Part shown: positions 9,300 through 18,034 of the stretch, piece by piece
Position numbering within the stretch: position 1 is the first letter of the stretch
How the letters are laid out: each line of letters starts with the position of its first letter
NCBI GenBank assembly: GCA_021778805.1
Contig: JAJYBV010000015.1
Span: 1-48,885, forward strand
Direction of reading: 5' to 3'
Length of the DNA stretch: 48,885 bases
From: Chloroflexota bacterium
Lineage (GTDB): Bacteria; Chloroflexota; Ktedonobacteria; Ktedonobacterales; JACDGC01
Notes under the pieces: model-generated
Database searches by the model: none
What the model was told of the DNA's origin: nothing
What the model saw: only the letters and a program-made list of their open reading frames with translations
Position numbers and translations under genes: made by a program

Positions 9300-9420
9300 A
9301 GTATCCCTTAGTATAGACAAATATGACATTTGCCTTGGTCGGTCTTCGCCTTTGCGGCAGGCTGACTGCAACAGCCACGACACTTTTCTGAATGGAGTGC
9401 TACTTGCTCAGCAGTTTCTT
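9300..9420 (-). ncRNA. putative TnpB omega RNA (right end)
   Basis: TnpB elements normally make an omega RNA from the 3' end of tnpB to the element end. This segment contains a GGCTG/CAGCC hairpin (9360-9376) and a GCC/GGC hairpin (9348-9358). The boundaries and function are inferred from the family, not seen directly. Confidence 0.35.
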
Positions 9421-10680
9421 TTGAGGAATCTGCTTGGTCCGATCCTGTTTCCGGTCAGGAAGAGAGAGAAATTTGGGAGCGAGCAAAAAGGATGCTGTTC
9501 CTTGTGCGACCACAGAGGGAACGGCTTTGCGCAGGATGTTATAGCTCCCATTCACATCGGCGTTGAGGCTTCGTCCCGTTGCTGAGACAAACTTGCCTCG
9601 TTTTGGCCGTTTGCCGACATACTGGTCATGATGCCCCAGCGGTTCGAGATCCAAAAAACTACATTTGGAGGTATAACTTTCGTTCACCAAAATCGTTTGA
9701 ATGCCCACCAGCGTTGCTTTGTATTGCAGCATCGCAATGAAACGAGCATGCGGAATAAAGACAAACGATTGATTGTTCTTCTTCCCCATCTCCACTCGTT
9801 GCTTCCAAAAATCGTTTTTACCTACCACAAGTGTGCCCACTTGTTCCTGAACCAACAGATCAATAATAGCTCGGCTGGCTGCATGCAGGTAGGAATTAAT
9901 GGAGCGGGTTCGTTTATCCGCCAGATGATCCAGGTATCGGGAGTTTTCCTGTTTGCCTGGAAGATGGGCCTGTCGCTGTGCGCGAACCTTGTTGTAGTGC
10001 TGGTTGAGGCTTTTCAGGGGACGACCGTTAACAAGAAGAGGCCGGAAACCTGGCTTGTTTGTTGTTATCGCCGCAAGATTATTTACCCCAATATCCATAC
10101 TCGCTACAAGATTCGACTGTACCTCAGCCTGCTGCTCCTGCGCTTCATAAATGACTTCCACAACATAATGCGTGGACTTGGGAACGATTCGCACCATCGC
10201 GATTCGATCCCGTGGCTGCTTGGTTTGCACCACAATATCCAGACCGGAAGGAAGAATTAAACCAGCATTCTTCTTATTCCGGCTGAAGGCTTTATCTTCA
10301 TACGACAGCAGATTGCGGCCATCTTTGTCCAGATAATTGGGCAGTTTGGGATGTCCCAGAAATTTGGCTGGATTCTCTTCATAGGCTTGACAGGCAACAA
10401 AGTAGCTGCTCCAGGCGGCAAACACCTGCTGAATGACCCAATTGGAGACTTTAGCCGGAAGAGCACGGTATTCAGGAGTGTCCTTCACCGCTTGATAGAC
10501 TTCAGACAGCGAGAGCATCTTTTTCTCATGAATAAAAGCTTGCCTCTTCCTATATAAAACCACATTATAGAGATTTTTACTGGCAAATGCAGCAGGATCA
10601 ATGAATTTCCAGCGTGGATCAGTTTTGTCAATCCGATGTTGTTCCACTAATTGCATCCTGGCTGCCCTCGCTTTCTTCAC
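9400..10680 (-). CDS. tnpB: TnpB-family RNA-guided nuclease of an IS607-type element
   Basis: 426 residues. The N-terminal helical region (MQLVEQHRIDKTDPRW...) belongs to the IS607/IS605 TnpB group. RuvC motif I is MDIGVNN with D196 and motif III is NADVNGSYN with D375. The usual RuvC-II glutamate position reads VVGKND (K288), while a Glu is present at 334 in NESYTSKCS, so the catalytic Glu may be relocated; such rearranged sites have been described in TnpB. The zinc-finger region keeps only one Cys (C340) and a His pair. The first codon is GTG at 10680; an in-frame stop lies just upstream; ATG 10656 is an alternative start. The gene overlaps the end of tnpA. No frameshift or stop is seen. 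Confidence 0.85.
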   Translation of the reverse strand: MKKARAARMQLVEQHRIDKTDPRWKFIDPAAFASKNLYNVVLYRKRQAFIHEKKMLSLSEVYQAVKDTPEYRALPAKVSNWVIQQVFAAWSSYFVACQAYEENPAKFLGHPKLPNYLDKDGRNLLSYEDKAFSRNKKNAGLILPSGLDIVVQTKQPRDRIAMVRIVPKSTHYVVEVIYEAQEQQAEVQSNLVASMDIGVNNLAAITTNKPGFRPLLVNGRPLKSLNQHYNKVRAQRQAHLPGKQENSRYLDHLADKRTRSINSYLHAASRAIIDLLVQEQVGTLVVGKNDFWKQRVEMGKKNNQSFVFIPHARFIAMLQYKATLVGIQTILVNESYTSKCSFLDLEPLGHHDQYVGKRPKRGKFVSATGRSLNADVNGSYNILRKAVPSVVAQGTASFLLAPKFLSLPDRKQDRTKQIPQKKLLSK

Positions 10681-11233
10681 TGGTCAATTCTTGAATAACT
10701 TTTTCGGTTTTCCGCTTGGCTCTGCGTTGTCCATAGAGCCGTGCGCTAAAACTATAAATAATGGAGACAAAATCTGTCATCAAATCTTCTTTGCCATTTT
10801 CTGCCAAATTTACGACTTCGATCTGTCTACCTTGCTTCTCTCATAAGGTTTCGATATAGTGAAACCTAAATTGAGTGGCCCGATCTTGGTGTTCCACCAC
10901 AATCGTGGTAATCGTCGTATCTGCAAGCAACCCTAAAAACTTCAGTCGCTGATCGTCGACTCCAGATGCGACTTCTTTGACAACCTGATGAACCTGATAG
11001 CCCTTCGCTTCGCAATACTGAACCAGTCGTTCTGCTTGGGTTTCTAAAAGACCTTTCATTTCCGCAGAAGAGACCCAAGCATACACGGCTACTCTGACTA
11101 CCGGTTTAGTATGCTCCTGAACAATGACGGTCCCTGTGGGGAGTTGATATGCATCCAGCTTCCCCGCTTTCCATAAGCGATGCGCCGTGCGATAGGACGC
11201 TCCCAACTTTTTTGCATACTCACTTAATTTCAT
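10628..11233 (-). pseudogene. tnpA: IS607-type serine recombinase TnpA, interrupted by a nonsense codon
   Basis: The first 130 codons encode a MerR-like helix-turn-helix (LSEYAKKLGASYRTAHRLWKAG) and a serine-recombinase domain (VAVYAWVSS..., QAERLVQYCEAKGYQ, IVVEHQDRAT). A TGA at codon 131 follows IETL. Reading on in the same frame restores a normal C-terminus (QIEVVNLAENGKEDLMTDF, then SFSARLYGQRRAKRK) and a natural stop at 10628, giving a 201-codon gene. The active-site Arg of the YxRVS motif is Trp53, a second defect. So the element cannot transpose by its own TnpA unless the stop is suppressed. Confidence 0.88.
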
Positions 11234-11327
11234 ACTTTCATGATATCATATCCGTTGTTTCTTGCTTACACTTGCCTATATTTCTTAGAAACCTTTTTCA
11301 CACCTTAATTGTTTGCGCGGTTTTATT

Positions 11328-14300
11328 TTAAAAAGCGCAGTGAAGCACAAACGGGCAACGCTCACATTCGCGCGGCTCCGGGTTTGCTTCAAAATGGCCC
11401 GAATATATTCCTTGAATGGCGGTTTGAATTTTAATTAAATTATTATTTATTACTCTATCCGACACCGACAATGTATGACGTATCCCGGTTTGGGCATGCG
11501 CAAAATGAAGAGAATTCAACGAATCATCCCGCAGCGATCTTCTGGCGGCTAAAACCAGCATTGCTTCGCGTACTCCGGCTGAATCCGGAACTTTGCGGGA
11601 ATAATAATATTGCACAATTCGGCCAGATTCAGTGTCTGGGCCAACCTGAGCCGGTTCTTCCACACGGTAAAAATGCGCCGCTATCACCACTTCATGAAAG
11701 GGGTATAAAATATCCACATCAAAGGATATTTTTGATTGCCGGGTATTTGCTTCCAAATCTTTTAAAAGACCATTTGTAAACTCTAAACCACGCTGATAAT
11801 ATCGATTTTCAAATGGGTCTTCCGGCTGAATTTGCGGTTCGTTTGTCGTATATTGCCGCCAATGTTCTTGATATATTGCGTCAATTTCTGCTGCGTCACT
11901 TCCAATATTTTTACGCCAAGCTTCCCGAGCAGCGCTCGCACAGCAGCTTACCATGCGTATATAACTGCTATTTTTTCGTTGAAAACGGTAAATTGTTTCA
12001 TAAGCAAATTTTCGCGGACATTTAATATAATGTTCAATTTGGCGGATCGTTAGGGTATGTTCACCATCAAATGGCAAATCTTGCATATCAGCAAGCGAGT
12101 TGTCTTCGGCGTCTTCATCCAGCGCTGCATGTTCTGCGGAGGCAAGCAATCGAAGATCGAATGTAAGCGCTGTTTCGGATGACTCAATAATATCCATAAA
12201 TATGGAAGGTTTATTTTTGATTTTTTTATATCGTTCGGCAACGGTTAGAATCAGCGTTTCTCTGGCGCGCGTTGCTGCTACATAAAACAAACGCGCCTCC
12301 TCAAGTTCATGCTGTTCTTTATTCGATTTTTCTGAATCAAAATCAAGTTCTTCCGGCTGAAAAATTATATTAGCGCGACCAAAAGTAGGAAAATAACGCT
12401 GTGCTGCTTTTGGCACAAAGACAATCGGCCATTCCAATCCCTTAGAGGCATGCGCCGACATAATATGCACAGAATCTTTACTGCGGTGATCATATTCCGG
12501 AATCGATTTATCCAACATCCTCACGATACGAAAAAAGGTCATAAACTCTTTCCAGCGACGTACAGCTTGTATCTCTTGCGGTTCCTCGGTTATTTGAATA
12601 GGATATTCGCGGTCGAAACGCTGAGAAAGCTCAATAATTCTGCTTGCATGTTTTTGTCGCTCGCCTTCTTCTTGCAATATTTCCCGCAAAATTCCGGAAG
12701 TTTCAAAAAAAGCTTGCATTGCTTGATATCCGCTTTTAAGAATCAAAGGTCGCAAATAATTCAATAGTTCCAGCAATTTTTGAAATTTCAGCGCATCGGT
12801 CGCGTCTGCACTGGCTAGCGCGGCATCTTCAAAAGCTGCGCCATTTTTCATTAAATTTAAAGTTTGCAAAACTTTTTCGCGCGGAATCGCTAAAAACGAA
12901 AGCTGCGCGGCAGCCATAAACCCGCCATACTCTCCGGCTAATATACCGGGTATACCCAAATACATTTTTACTTCAGAGTTTTCAAAAAATGGCGCCGCTA
13001 TCGAGCAGGGTATTCCATAACTGCGCAGAGCGCGAGCCATTTGCTGGGATAATTTATTAACCCGGCAAAGTATAGCAATATCGCCATACTCTGCCCCATC
13101 TTGCGCCCTGCGCTGTATTTCAGAGGCTATAAAACGAGTTTCATCAAGAAACGTTTCCGTATACGCTGTTATAACCTCACCGGGTTCTTCCTGCCGCACA
13201 GCGGTTAAATCTTGAATAAATTGATTTGAATCAGCTTCACGCAGTTTTGTATGCGCAAAAATATTCGCCGCAGCTACAACATTGGGTCGCGAACGATAAT
13301 TACGGCGCAGTTGAATGATAGACGCATTTTCATACTCCTGCGCAAACCGGTTCATATTTGCCGGGGTTGCGCCGCGAAACTCATAAATACATTGATCGGG
13401 GTCACCAACCGCCCAAATGGATTGCTGCGAACCAACCAGCAAATGCAGCAAAAAGGCATTGGCGTCATTCATATCCTGAAATTCATCCACTAAAATATGC
13501 GGATATTTCTGCTGAACCGCCTCTAAAATATGTGGATATTTCTGAAACAGCTGTATCAACTCCAGCAGCAAATCGCCAAAATCAAGAGCATGAACGCTTC
13601 GCAGCCGAATTTGATATTCGGCGTAAATTTCTCCTGCCTCAACCAATTTGCGAATTTTAGAGTCATCTTCTCCTGATTTAAGCGCATCGTCTAATTTTTT
13701 TTGAGCCAATTTCTGCAATTGGTCCGGAGTTAACATACAGTCCTTAGCCGATGATATAACTGAAATTATATCCCTAAAATATTCCATTGGGTTATATTCC
13801 GGTATCAGTTCGCGGGCTTTTACCGCGGCAATCGCTTTGCGCAATACAAAATATGTTGAAATTTCGTCATAAACCTTAAAATCCGGATTTATTCCCCCAA
13901 CACTGCCATACATCCGCAATACGTCCATGCAATATTGATGAAAAGTAGTTACGGTCGGAGCTTGAGCCGGCGCAATATCTAACCGGCTTGTAATACGAGC
14001 ATACATTTCATCGGCAGCTTTCCGGCTGAAAGTAAGCGCCAATATTGTTTTTGTATCCGTACCTTGTTCCTGCATGCGCCGGATTCGCTCGACCAAAGTA
14101 GTAGTTTTGCCGGAACCCGGGCCGGCAATTATCAAAGCCGGAACCGGCGTTTCAATTGCGCGCCGCTGATCATCATCCAGTATTGGCTGCTGGTGATTCT
14201 CTTGAACGATTTCCGGCTTCTGACTTCCTGTTACCATCGATCGTCTAAGCTGATTGCGCGCCAACGCAACGGAAATTTTTAAACGTCCGGCAATTTGTTC

Positions 14301-14783
14301 AATGCTTTTAGCCGGATAATCTTTTCCTCCGGTATACGCATAGCGAATAATTTCCGGTGAGGCCAGCAATTCCGCGGCAAAAGCATTTGCTTGCCGTTCC
14401 CGCTGCGCTAGCGGGCTATACGATTCATCATTGCTTAAAACTGCCGACAAATCGAAATCTTCGGCGCCACAGCCCGAGGCAATACTAGCATCCTGATGCA
14501 GCAGCCAATGCCCTAATTCGTGCGCCAATGTAAAATTTTTACTAATTCGATTTATTGCTACGCTTACCCAAATAATGGGGTCTTGCGGTGAACTCACATC
14601 CAAATATCCCCATATACCCGGATGGTCATCTTGATGATATTCGCAAATACACAACTTGCCTAAAGAATCAATATACTCTTCAATCGGAAAATATGGTGTT
14701 AAACCACGCCCAATTTCGTTGCGGTGAAACCATTCAGCGCGAATCTTTATTGCCGCTGTTCTGGCAACTTCCAATTCAAACAT
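11328..14783 (-). CDS. ImmA/IrrE metallopeptidase - UvrD-type helicase - AddB-like domain fusion
   Basis: 1151 residues. Residues 1-180 form an ImmA/IrrE (DUF955) zinc peptidase: HELGH 88-92 and likely third ligand E138. Residues 200-850 are a UvrD/Rep superfamily-1 helicase: Walker A GPGSGKTT 221-228, DEFQD 433-437, GDPDQCIYEFRGA 460-472, SAHASKGLEW 776-785, YVAATRARETL 834-844. The C-terminus (about 905-1150) resembles the AddB/RecB nuclease domain with the four iron-sulfur cysteines C922, C1140, C1143, C1149. The nuclease residues expected between 1025 and 1065 (Asp, then Asp-x-Lys) are not recognisable, so that domain is probably structural. The likely role is DNA repair or defence with a built-in peptidase; the peptidase target is unknown. 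GGGA 8 nt upstream supports the start. The OsmC gene lies 147 nt upstream. Confidence 0.88.
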   Translation of the reverse strand: MFELEVARTAAIKIRAEWFHRNEIGRGLTPYFPIEEYIDSLGKLCICEYHQDDHPGIWGYLDVSSPQDPIIWVSVAINRISKNFTLAHELGHWLLHQDASIASGCGAEDFDLSAVLSNDESYSPLAQRERQANAFAAELLASPEIIRYAYTGGKDYPAKSIEQIAGRLKISVALARNQLRRSMVTGSQKPEIVQENHQQPILDDDQRRAIETPVPALIIAGPGSGKTTTLVERIRRMQEQGTDTKTILALTFSRKAADEMYARITSRLDIAPAQAPTVTTFHQYCMDVLRMYGSVGGINPDFKVYDEISTYFVLRKAIAAVKARELIPEYNPMEYFRDIISVISSAKDCMLTPDQLQKLAQKKLDDALKSGEDDSKIRKLVEAGEIYAEYQIRLRSVHALDFGDLLLELIQLFQKYPHILEAVQQKYPHILVDEFQDMNDANAFLLHLLVGSQQSIWAVGDPDQCIYEFRGATPANMNRFAQEYENASIIQLRRNYRSRPNVVAAANIFAHTKLREADSNQFIQDLTAVRQEEPGEVITAYTETFLDETRFIASEIQRRAQDGAEYGDIAILCRVNKLSQQMARALRSYGIPCSIAAPFFENSEVKMYLGIPGILAGEYGGFMAAAQLSFLAIPREKVLQTLNLMKNGAAFEDAALASADATDALKFQKLLELLNYLRPLILKSGYQAMQAFFETSGILREILQEEGERQKHASRIIELSQRFDREYPIQITEEPQEIQAVRRWKEFMTFFRIVRMLDKSIPEYDHRSKDSVHIMSAHASKGLEWPIVFVPKAAQRYFPTFGRANIIFQPEELDFDSEKSNKEQHELEEARLFYVAATRARETLILTVAERYKKIKNKPSIFMDIIESSETALTFDLRLLASAEHAALDEDAEDNSLADMQDLPFDGEHTLTIRQIEHYIKCPRKFAYETIYRFQRKNSSYIRMVSCCASAAREAWRKNIGSDAAEIDAIYQEHWRQYTTNEPQIQPEDPFENRYYQRGLEFTNGLLKDLEANTRQSKISFDVDILYPFHEVVIAAHFYRVEEPAQVGPDTESGRIVQYYYSRKVPDSAGVREAMLVLAARRSLRDDSLNSLHFAHAQTGIRHTLSVSDRVINNNLIKIQTAIQGIYSGHFEANPEPRECERCPFVLHCAF

Positions 14784-14930
14784 TCATCAATTCCCATCTG
14801 CCGCAAATTGCAGTATGCGGCGCATGCAAAGTATCCGTTTTCAACGCGCAACAAAGCTTCAAAGCGGCAGTGGAATAACAAAGACGAGTAAAACACCCAA
14901 GCAAAATAAGAAAAAATATCGGATGGTTTA

Positions 14931-15398
14931 CTATTCAGCAATTTGAAAAGTCGGTTCAATTGCCCATTCACAAGCAATTGAATTAGCAATAAAGCAATTT
15001 CGATGTGCGCGTTCCATCAATTCATTCGCTTTTGTAGCGTCAGAATCGGAAGTTATTGTAACAACCGGTTTTAAAGTTACGCGAATGATGCGCATTCGGC
15101 CGTCTTTTAACCCTAGTTCACCAACCGGGTTATCGGAATATGCAGTTACTTTAACTCCGGCGCGGCCTGCTTCAAACAAATACGTAAGCATATGGCAAGA
15201 TGAAACAGATGTGATAAATAATTCCTCTGGGTTTGTGCGCGCGGCGTCTCCCAAATATTCCGGAGCGGAAGAAGCTTCAAGCGGCTGCCCGCCGGGAAAT
15301 TGAATATGAATATCTCTGCTGAATGATTTTGTATCAACGGTTGGGCCATTAGCCGCGCCTGTCCACTCTAATGAACAGGTATAAAAAGTATTTGGCAT
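14931..15398 (-). CDS. OsmC/Ohr-family peroxiredoxin-like protein
   Basis: 155 residues, the usual OsmC size. Conserved features include PEELFITSVSSCHMLTYL with the first Cys, and a second Cys in HRNCFIANS; family members use these cysteines to reduce organic hydroperoxides in the cytosol. ATG 15398 is chosen because a purine-rich GGATGAGA stretch precedes it and the family motif WTG starts soon after; an in-frame start at 15440 would add 14 unconserved residues. Same strand as the unknown gene 65 nt upstream and the helicase fusion downstream. Peroxide specificity cannot be judged. Confidence 0.85.
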   Translation of the reverse strand: MPNTFYTCSLEWTGAANGPTVDTKSFSRDIHIQFPGGQPLEASSAPEYLGDAARTNPEELFITSVSSCHMLTYLFEAGRAGVKVTAYSDNPVGELGLKDGRMRIIRVTLKPVVTITSDSDATKANELMERAHRNCFIANSIACEWAIEPTFQIAE

Positions 15399-15463
15399 AG
15401 ATAAAATCTCATCCTTTACATTTATTTCGGCGAAAAACAAGTGGAAATACTGCGAAGCGCAAA

Positions 15464-16255
15464 TTATTCCGCTGGAACCGCCTCATCATATTGTACCAAA
15501 CCGGAAGGCGGCAAAAAACGATCTATAAGATCAGAAAATTCGTACACGCCGCCGAAATCTCGTTCATCATTTTGAAATTGTTCATCGGGCTGCTGCCGTT
15601 CATCAGATCCCAGCCGCTTCACCAGCCGCAAGCGTTCAAAAGATGTAAACGCCTGATAAAATGCCCGCTGATTCATTCTGGCGCGCTGCGACGCACGGCC
15701 TGCTGATCTATTGGCAGAAGCTGTTCCTGCCGCCGCGCGTTTAGCTTTCGTCTTCATCGCAGGCGAGGCAGTTTCTTCGTCGTCATTTTCTTCTTCAATA
15801 TCAGATTCAGTGGTAAGCGCATTGGCAATTACCGTTTCATCAAAGCTTAGCCAAGGCGATTGATGCGCTCCTTCATCGGCAACATAGCGATAAAGCTCTG
15901 CAAAGCGAAACATCGCTGCGTTTTCAGATCCCTCCAAAAGCCGCACGCTACGATAGGCGCGAATAAGGCACGCATAAGCAGTTTGTTTACGGGTAGTCAG
16001 TTCAAACACATCGGCAATGCATAATTCGCGATTGCGCGGAGGCGACGGCCAATATGCGCGCGCCCATTTCCCTACGCGAAGCTCTATGCGGGCGCCTAAT
16101 TCTTCTTCAAAAAAAGTCTGTTCCGAAGCAATATGGCGCGAAAGCCAATGAAACTCTTCAGGAAACTCATCCTGAAACACACAGCTTTGTTCAATCAGCA
16201 TCCGCCGAACTTTGCGAGCCGATTCGTTATCCCGTGGCGAAGTATAAAGCGCCAT
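15464..16255 (-). CDS. unknown protein with a basic linker
   Basis: 263 residues, family not recognised. The N-terminal part (1-145) looks folded and helical with regularly spaced aromatics (PEEFHWLSRHI, FFEEELGARIEL, RVGKWARAYW). A disordered segment follows: acidic (about 150-165), then Ala/Arg/Lys-rich (about 168-195), typical of nucleic-acid-binding linkers. A second short helical part and an acidic tail end the protein. The N-terminal pattern faintly recalls small winged-helix condensin-type subunits (MksE/DUF4194) or DUF2398, but no SMC-like partner is nearby, so this is only a hint. AAAGGA 8 nt upstream supports the start, 12 nt after the stop of the AccB-like gene, so the two are probably cotranscribed. 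Confidence 0.7.
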   Translation of the reverse strand: MALYTSPRDNESARKVRRMLIEQSCVFQDEFPEEFHWLSRHIASEQTFFEEELGARIELRVGKWARAYWPSPPRNRELCIADVFELTTRKQTAYACLIRAYRSVRLLEGSENAAMFRFAELYRYVADEGAHQSPWLSFDETVIANALTTESDIEEENDDEETASPAMKTKAKRAAAGTASANRSAGRASQRARMNQRAFYQAFTSFERLRLVKRLGSDERQQPDEQFQNDERDFGGVYEFSDLIDRFLPPSGLVQYDEAVPAE

Positions 16256-16267
16256 ATGCGAGATCCT

Positions 16268-16789
16268 TTATTCTTTCTCAATAATCATCAAATCCATCCC
16301 AAACTCAACTCCCTGGCCGGGCTGGACAAGAATTTCGGTTACTTTGCCCGAAACAGTAGATTCCACTTCATTCATCACACGCAATGTTTCAATTGCAGCA
16401 ATCACTTGCCCATCACGAACTTTATCACCAACGGATACCAGTGGCTTAGCGCCATGTTTCATAGCCGGATAAAAGCGTCCAACCATAGGAGATTTGACGC
16501 TGGTTTTATTTTCCGAAACCGCATTGGCGGTATCCGCAACCGGAGTGGCCTGCTGCTGCGTTGCCGAAGATGCGCCAACAGCGGCAATATCAGCCGGCGA
16601 AACTTCCGTTCTGCGCAATGTTAATTTTCGCGAAGTTCCGCCAAGTTCAACGGTAATTTCACTGAGATCAGATGAATCCATTAAAGATACAAGCTGCCTG
16701 ATTTCCGGTGTTGAAACCCAAGAAATTATTGGGAATTGCTCTGAATTTTCCATAGTATGTGAACGTTTTCCTGCTGATCGTACAGCCAT
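16268..16789 (-). CDS. AccB-like biotin carboxyl carrier homologue with Arg at the biotin site
   Basis: 173 residues. The N-terminal part contains ISWVSTPEIRQLVSLMDSSDLSEITVE and a following beta segment usual in AccB; a linker rich in Ala and Ser comes next; the C-terminal biotinyl domain (about 100-173) reads KSPMVGRFYPAMKHGAKPLVSVGDKV-type. The biotin motif E-A-M-K-M reads ETLRVMNEV: the acceptor lysine is Arg137 (codon CGT at 16379-16381). A genuine BCCP carries CO2 on biotin at this Lys in acetyl-CoA carboxylase; this protein should not be biotinylated. AGGA 7 nt upstream supports ATG 16789; an upstream ATG at 16840 lacks a ribosome site. No biotin carboxylase gene is adjacent; a carboxyltransferase is at 39.0 kb. 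Confidence 0.88.
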   Translation of the reverse strand: MAVRSAGKRSHTMENSEQFPIISWVSTPEIRQLVSLMDSSDLSEITVELGGTSRKLTLRRTEVSPADIAAVGASSATQQQATPVADTANAVSENKTSVKSPMVGRFYPAMKHGAKPLVSVGDKVRDGQVIAAIETLRVMNEVESTVSGKVTEILVQPGQGVEFGMDLMIIEKE

Positions 16790-16866
16790 ATAAATATCCT
16801 GTATTTTGCGTATTACGGCCATTATACCATATTCCGCCACATACTTCAGTTTTCCGCCTGAACATC

Positions 16867-17436
16867 CTACCGCGCCGCGCGTTCTATAAAGGGCAGAACA
16901 AATAATACAGAAAACGCGCCTAAAAGCAGCGCGCGCGAGGCCGCAATGATAACAATTGCCAACTGCTGGCTAAACAGCGCTGTTTTTAACAGCGGATCCA
17001 CACTTAACAGCGCGCCGTCAACCCCTGTTAGCGCTGCTACTGCCGCAGAAAAAATAACCCAGCATATTGTTGCCGCAATATAGCCCTGCCAAGCATATCG
17101 GCGAGCCAACGCAACACTGCCGGAGTCAATATAAATGAGTTTTGCGGCTAAAAAAGCTGCGCGAGTATTTACTACCCAGCAAAACAACGCGGAAATTACC
17201 CCAACAATACTCGGGGTAAATGCCGCAATATTTGGGGAACTGCCAGACCCAAAATCGGTTTTGCCTGAAGCAAACAATATTTCGCGCCACAATATTTGTA
17301 AATCTCCTTGATGCGCCGAGGCAGTTGAAAAAGAGATAACAATTTGCGCCGCAACCATACCAATTTGCAAAGCCATAAATGTATTGCGCCGATCTAAAAT
17401 GGCTTTGCTGCTAAAAAATTGCTGCTTCATGTACAT
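16867..17436 (-). CDS. small integral membrane protein
   Basis: 189 residues, not recognised. It has about four to five hydrophobic segments (MALQIGMVAAQIVIS, FTPSIVGVISALFCWVV, AWQGYIAATICWVIFSAAVAAL, LAIVIIAASRALLLGAFSVLFVLPF) and a basic C-terminus. The open frame extends to 17547, but its first 37 codons overlap the preceding gene in another frame; I take ATG 17436, 7 nt after that gene's stop (ATG 17430 is equally possible). Tandem arrangement with a similar-sized membrane protein suggests a two-subunit membrane complex. There are no transporter motifs, so its function is unknown. Confidence 0.65.
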   Translation of the reverse strand: MYMKQQFFSSKAILDRRNTFMALQIGMVAAQIVISFSTASAHQGDLQILWREILFASGKTDFGSGSSPNIAAFTPSIVGVISALFCWVVNTRAAFLAAKLIYIDSGSVALARRYAWQGYIAATICWVIFSAAVAALTGVDGALLSVDPLLKTALFSQQLAIVIIAASRALLLGAFSVLFVLPFIERAAR

Positions 17437-17443
17437 GTTTATA

Positions 17444-18034
17444 TTATTCTGCAGATTTGTTTCCGCCGCGTATGGACGAATAAAGGCGGTCACGCAGGGC
17501 AAATGTATCCGTTTCGGAAAGTGAAAGCCGCCATAAACCAACGCCAACTGTGCCTATAACAAGCGGAATCAGCATAAGCAGCAATAAATAAGATTGCGCG
17601 CCAAACAGCAGAAAAATAATGCCAAGCGAGGCAGCGCAAATAGCTTGAATAAGATAGGTTATAAATAAATGCCCATTCCAACCCAGGCTTTTGCCCCAGC
17701 ATACCCCTTCTTTGCGCACATCTGCCGGCAGATTGTTCAAAAAACTGATCCGCTGGGTCCATAGCCACGCCAAAGCCGCCAATAGATATAAAACAAACGC
17801 CAATTTTTGATTAGACGCGCGGGCAATATGCAGGTTATCATATGGCAAAAACAGCCAGAAAAGTGAAAATGTCCACGCTGCAGCGCGGAATCCGTGCGGC
17901 AGATTAAACCAATGCTCTTGGGATTCAAAATCGAGAAAATGTGTGATAAAGGCAAATAAATTACGCGCAATAGCTATTACACCCCAAAGAATGATGATGG
18001 ATGAAATAACGGCTCCAATAATTTGCAGCGACAT
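17444..18034 (-). CDS. small integral membrane protein
   Basis: 196 residues, not recognised. About five hydrophobic segments are visible: the N-terminus (IIGAVISSIIILWGVIAIA), FRAAAWTFSLFWLFLPY, LAFVLYLLAALAWLW, LIQAICAASLGIIFLLF and LLLLMLIPLVIGTVGVGLW; the tail is polar and charged. AAGGA upstream supports the start. It is followed after 7 nt by a second membrane protein gene of similar size, and the two are probably cotranscribed. The two share no obvious sequence similarity by eye. Confidence 0.65.
   Translation of the reverse strand: MSLQIIGAVISSIIILWGVIAIARNLFAFITHFLDFESQEHWFNLPHGFRAAAWTFSLFWLFLPYDNLHIARASNQKLAFVLYLLAALAWLWTQRISFLNNLPADVRKEGVCWGKSLGWNGHLFITYLIQAICAASLGIIFLLFGAQSYLLLLMLIPLVIGTVGVGLWRLSLSETDTFALRDRLYSSIRGGNKSAE

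Larger units (their letters stand above)
9300..11290 (-). mobile_element. IS607-type element (tnpA broken, tnpB intact)
   Basis: A minus-strand tnpA-tnpB pair that overlaps by about 50 nt in the IS607 manner sits between the DUF1684 and helicase genes. The ends are approximate because IS607 elements have no terminal inverted repeats. Three TGTC motifs in the minus-strand 9300-9400 segment may be TnpA binding sites. Both flanking genes are intact, so the insertion is intergenic. Confidence 0.7.
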
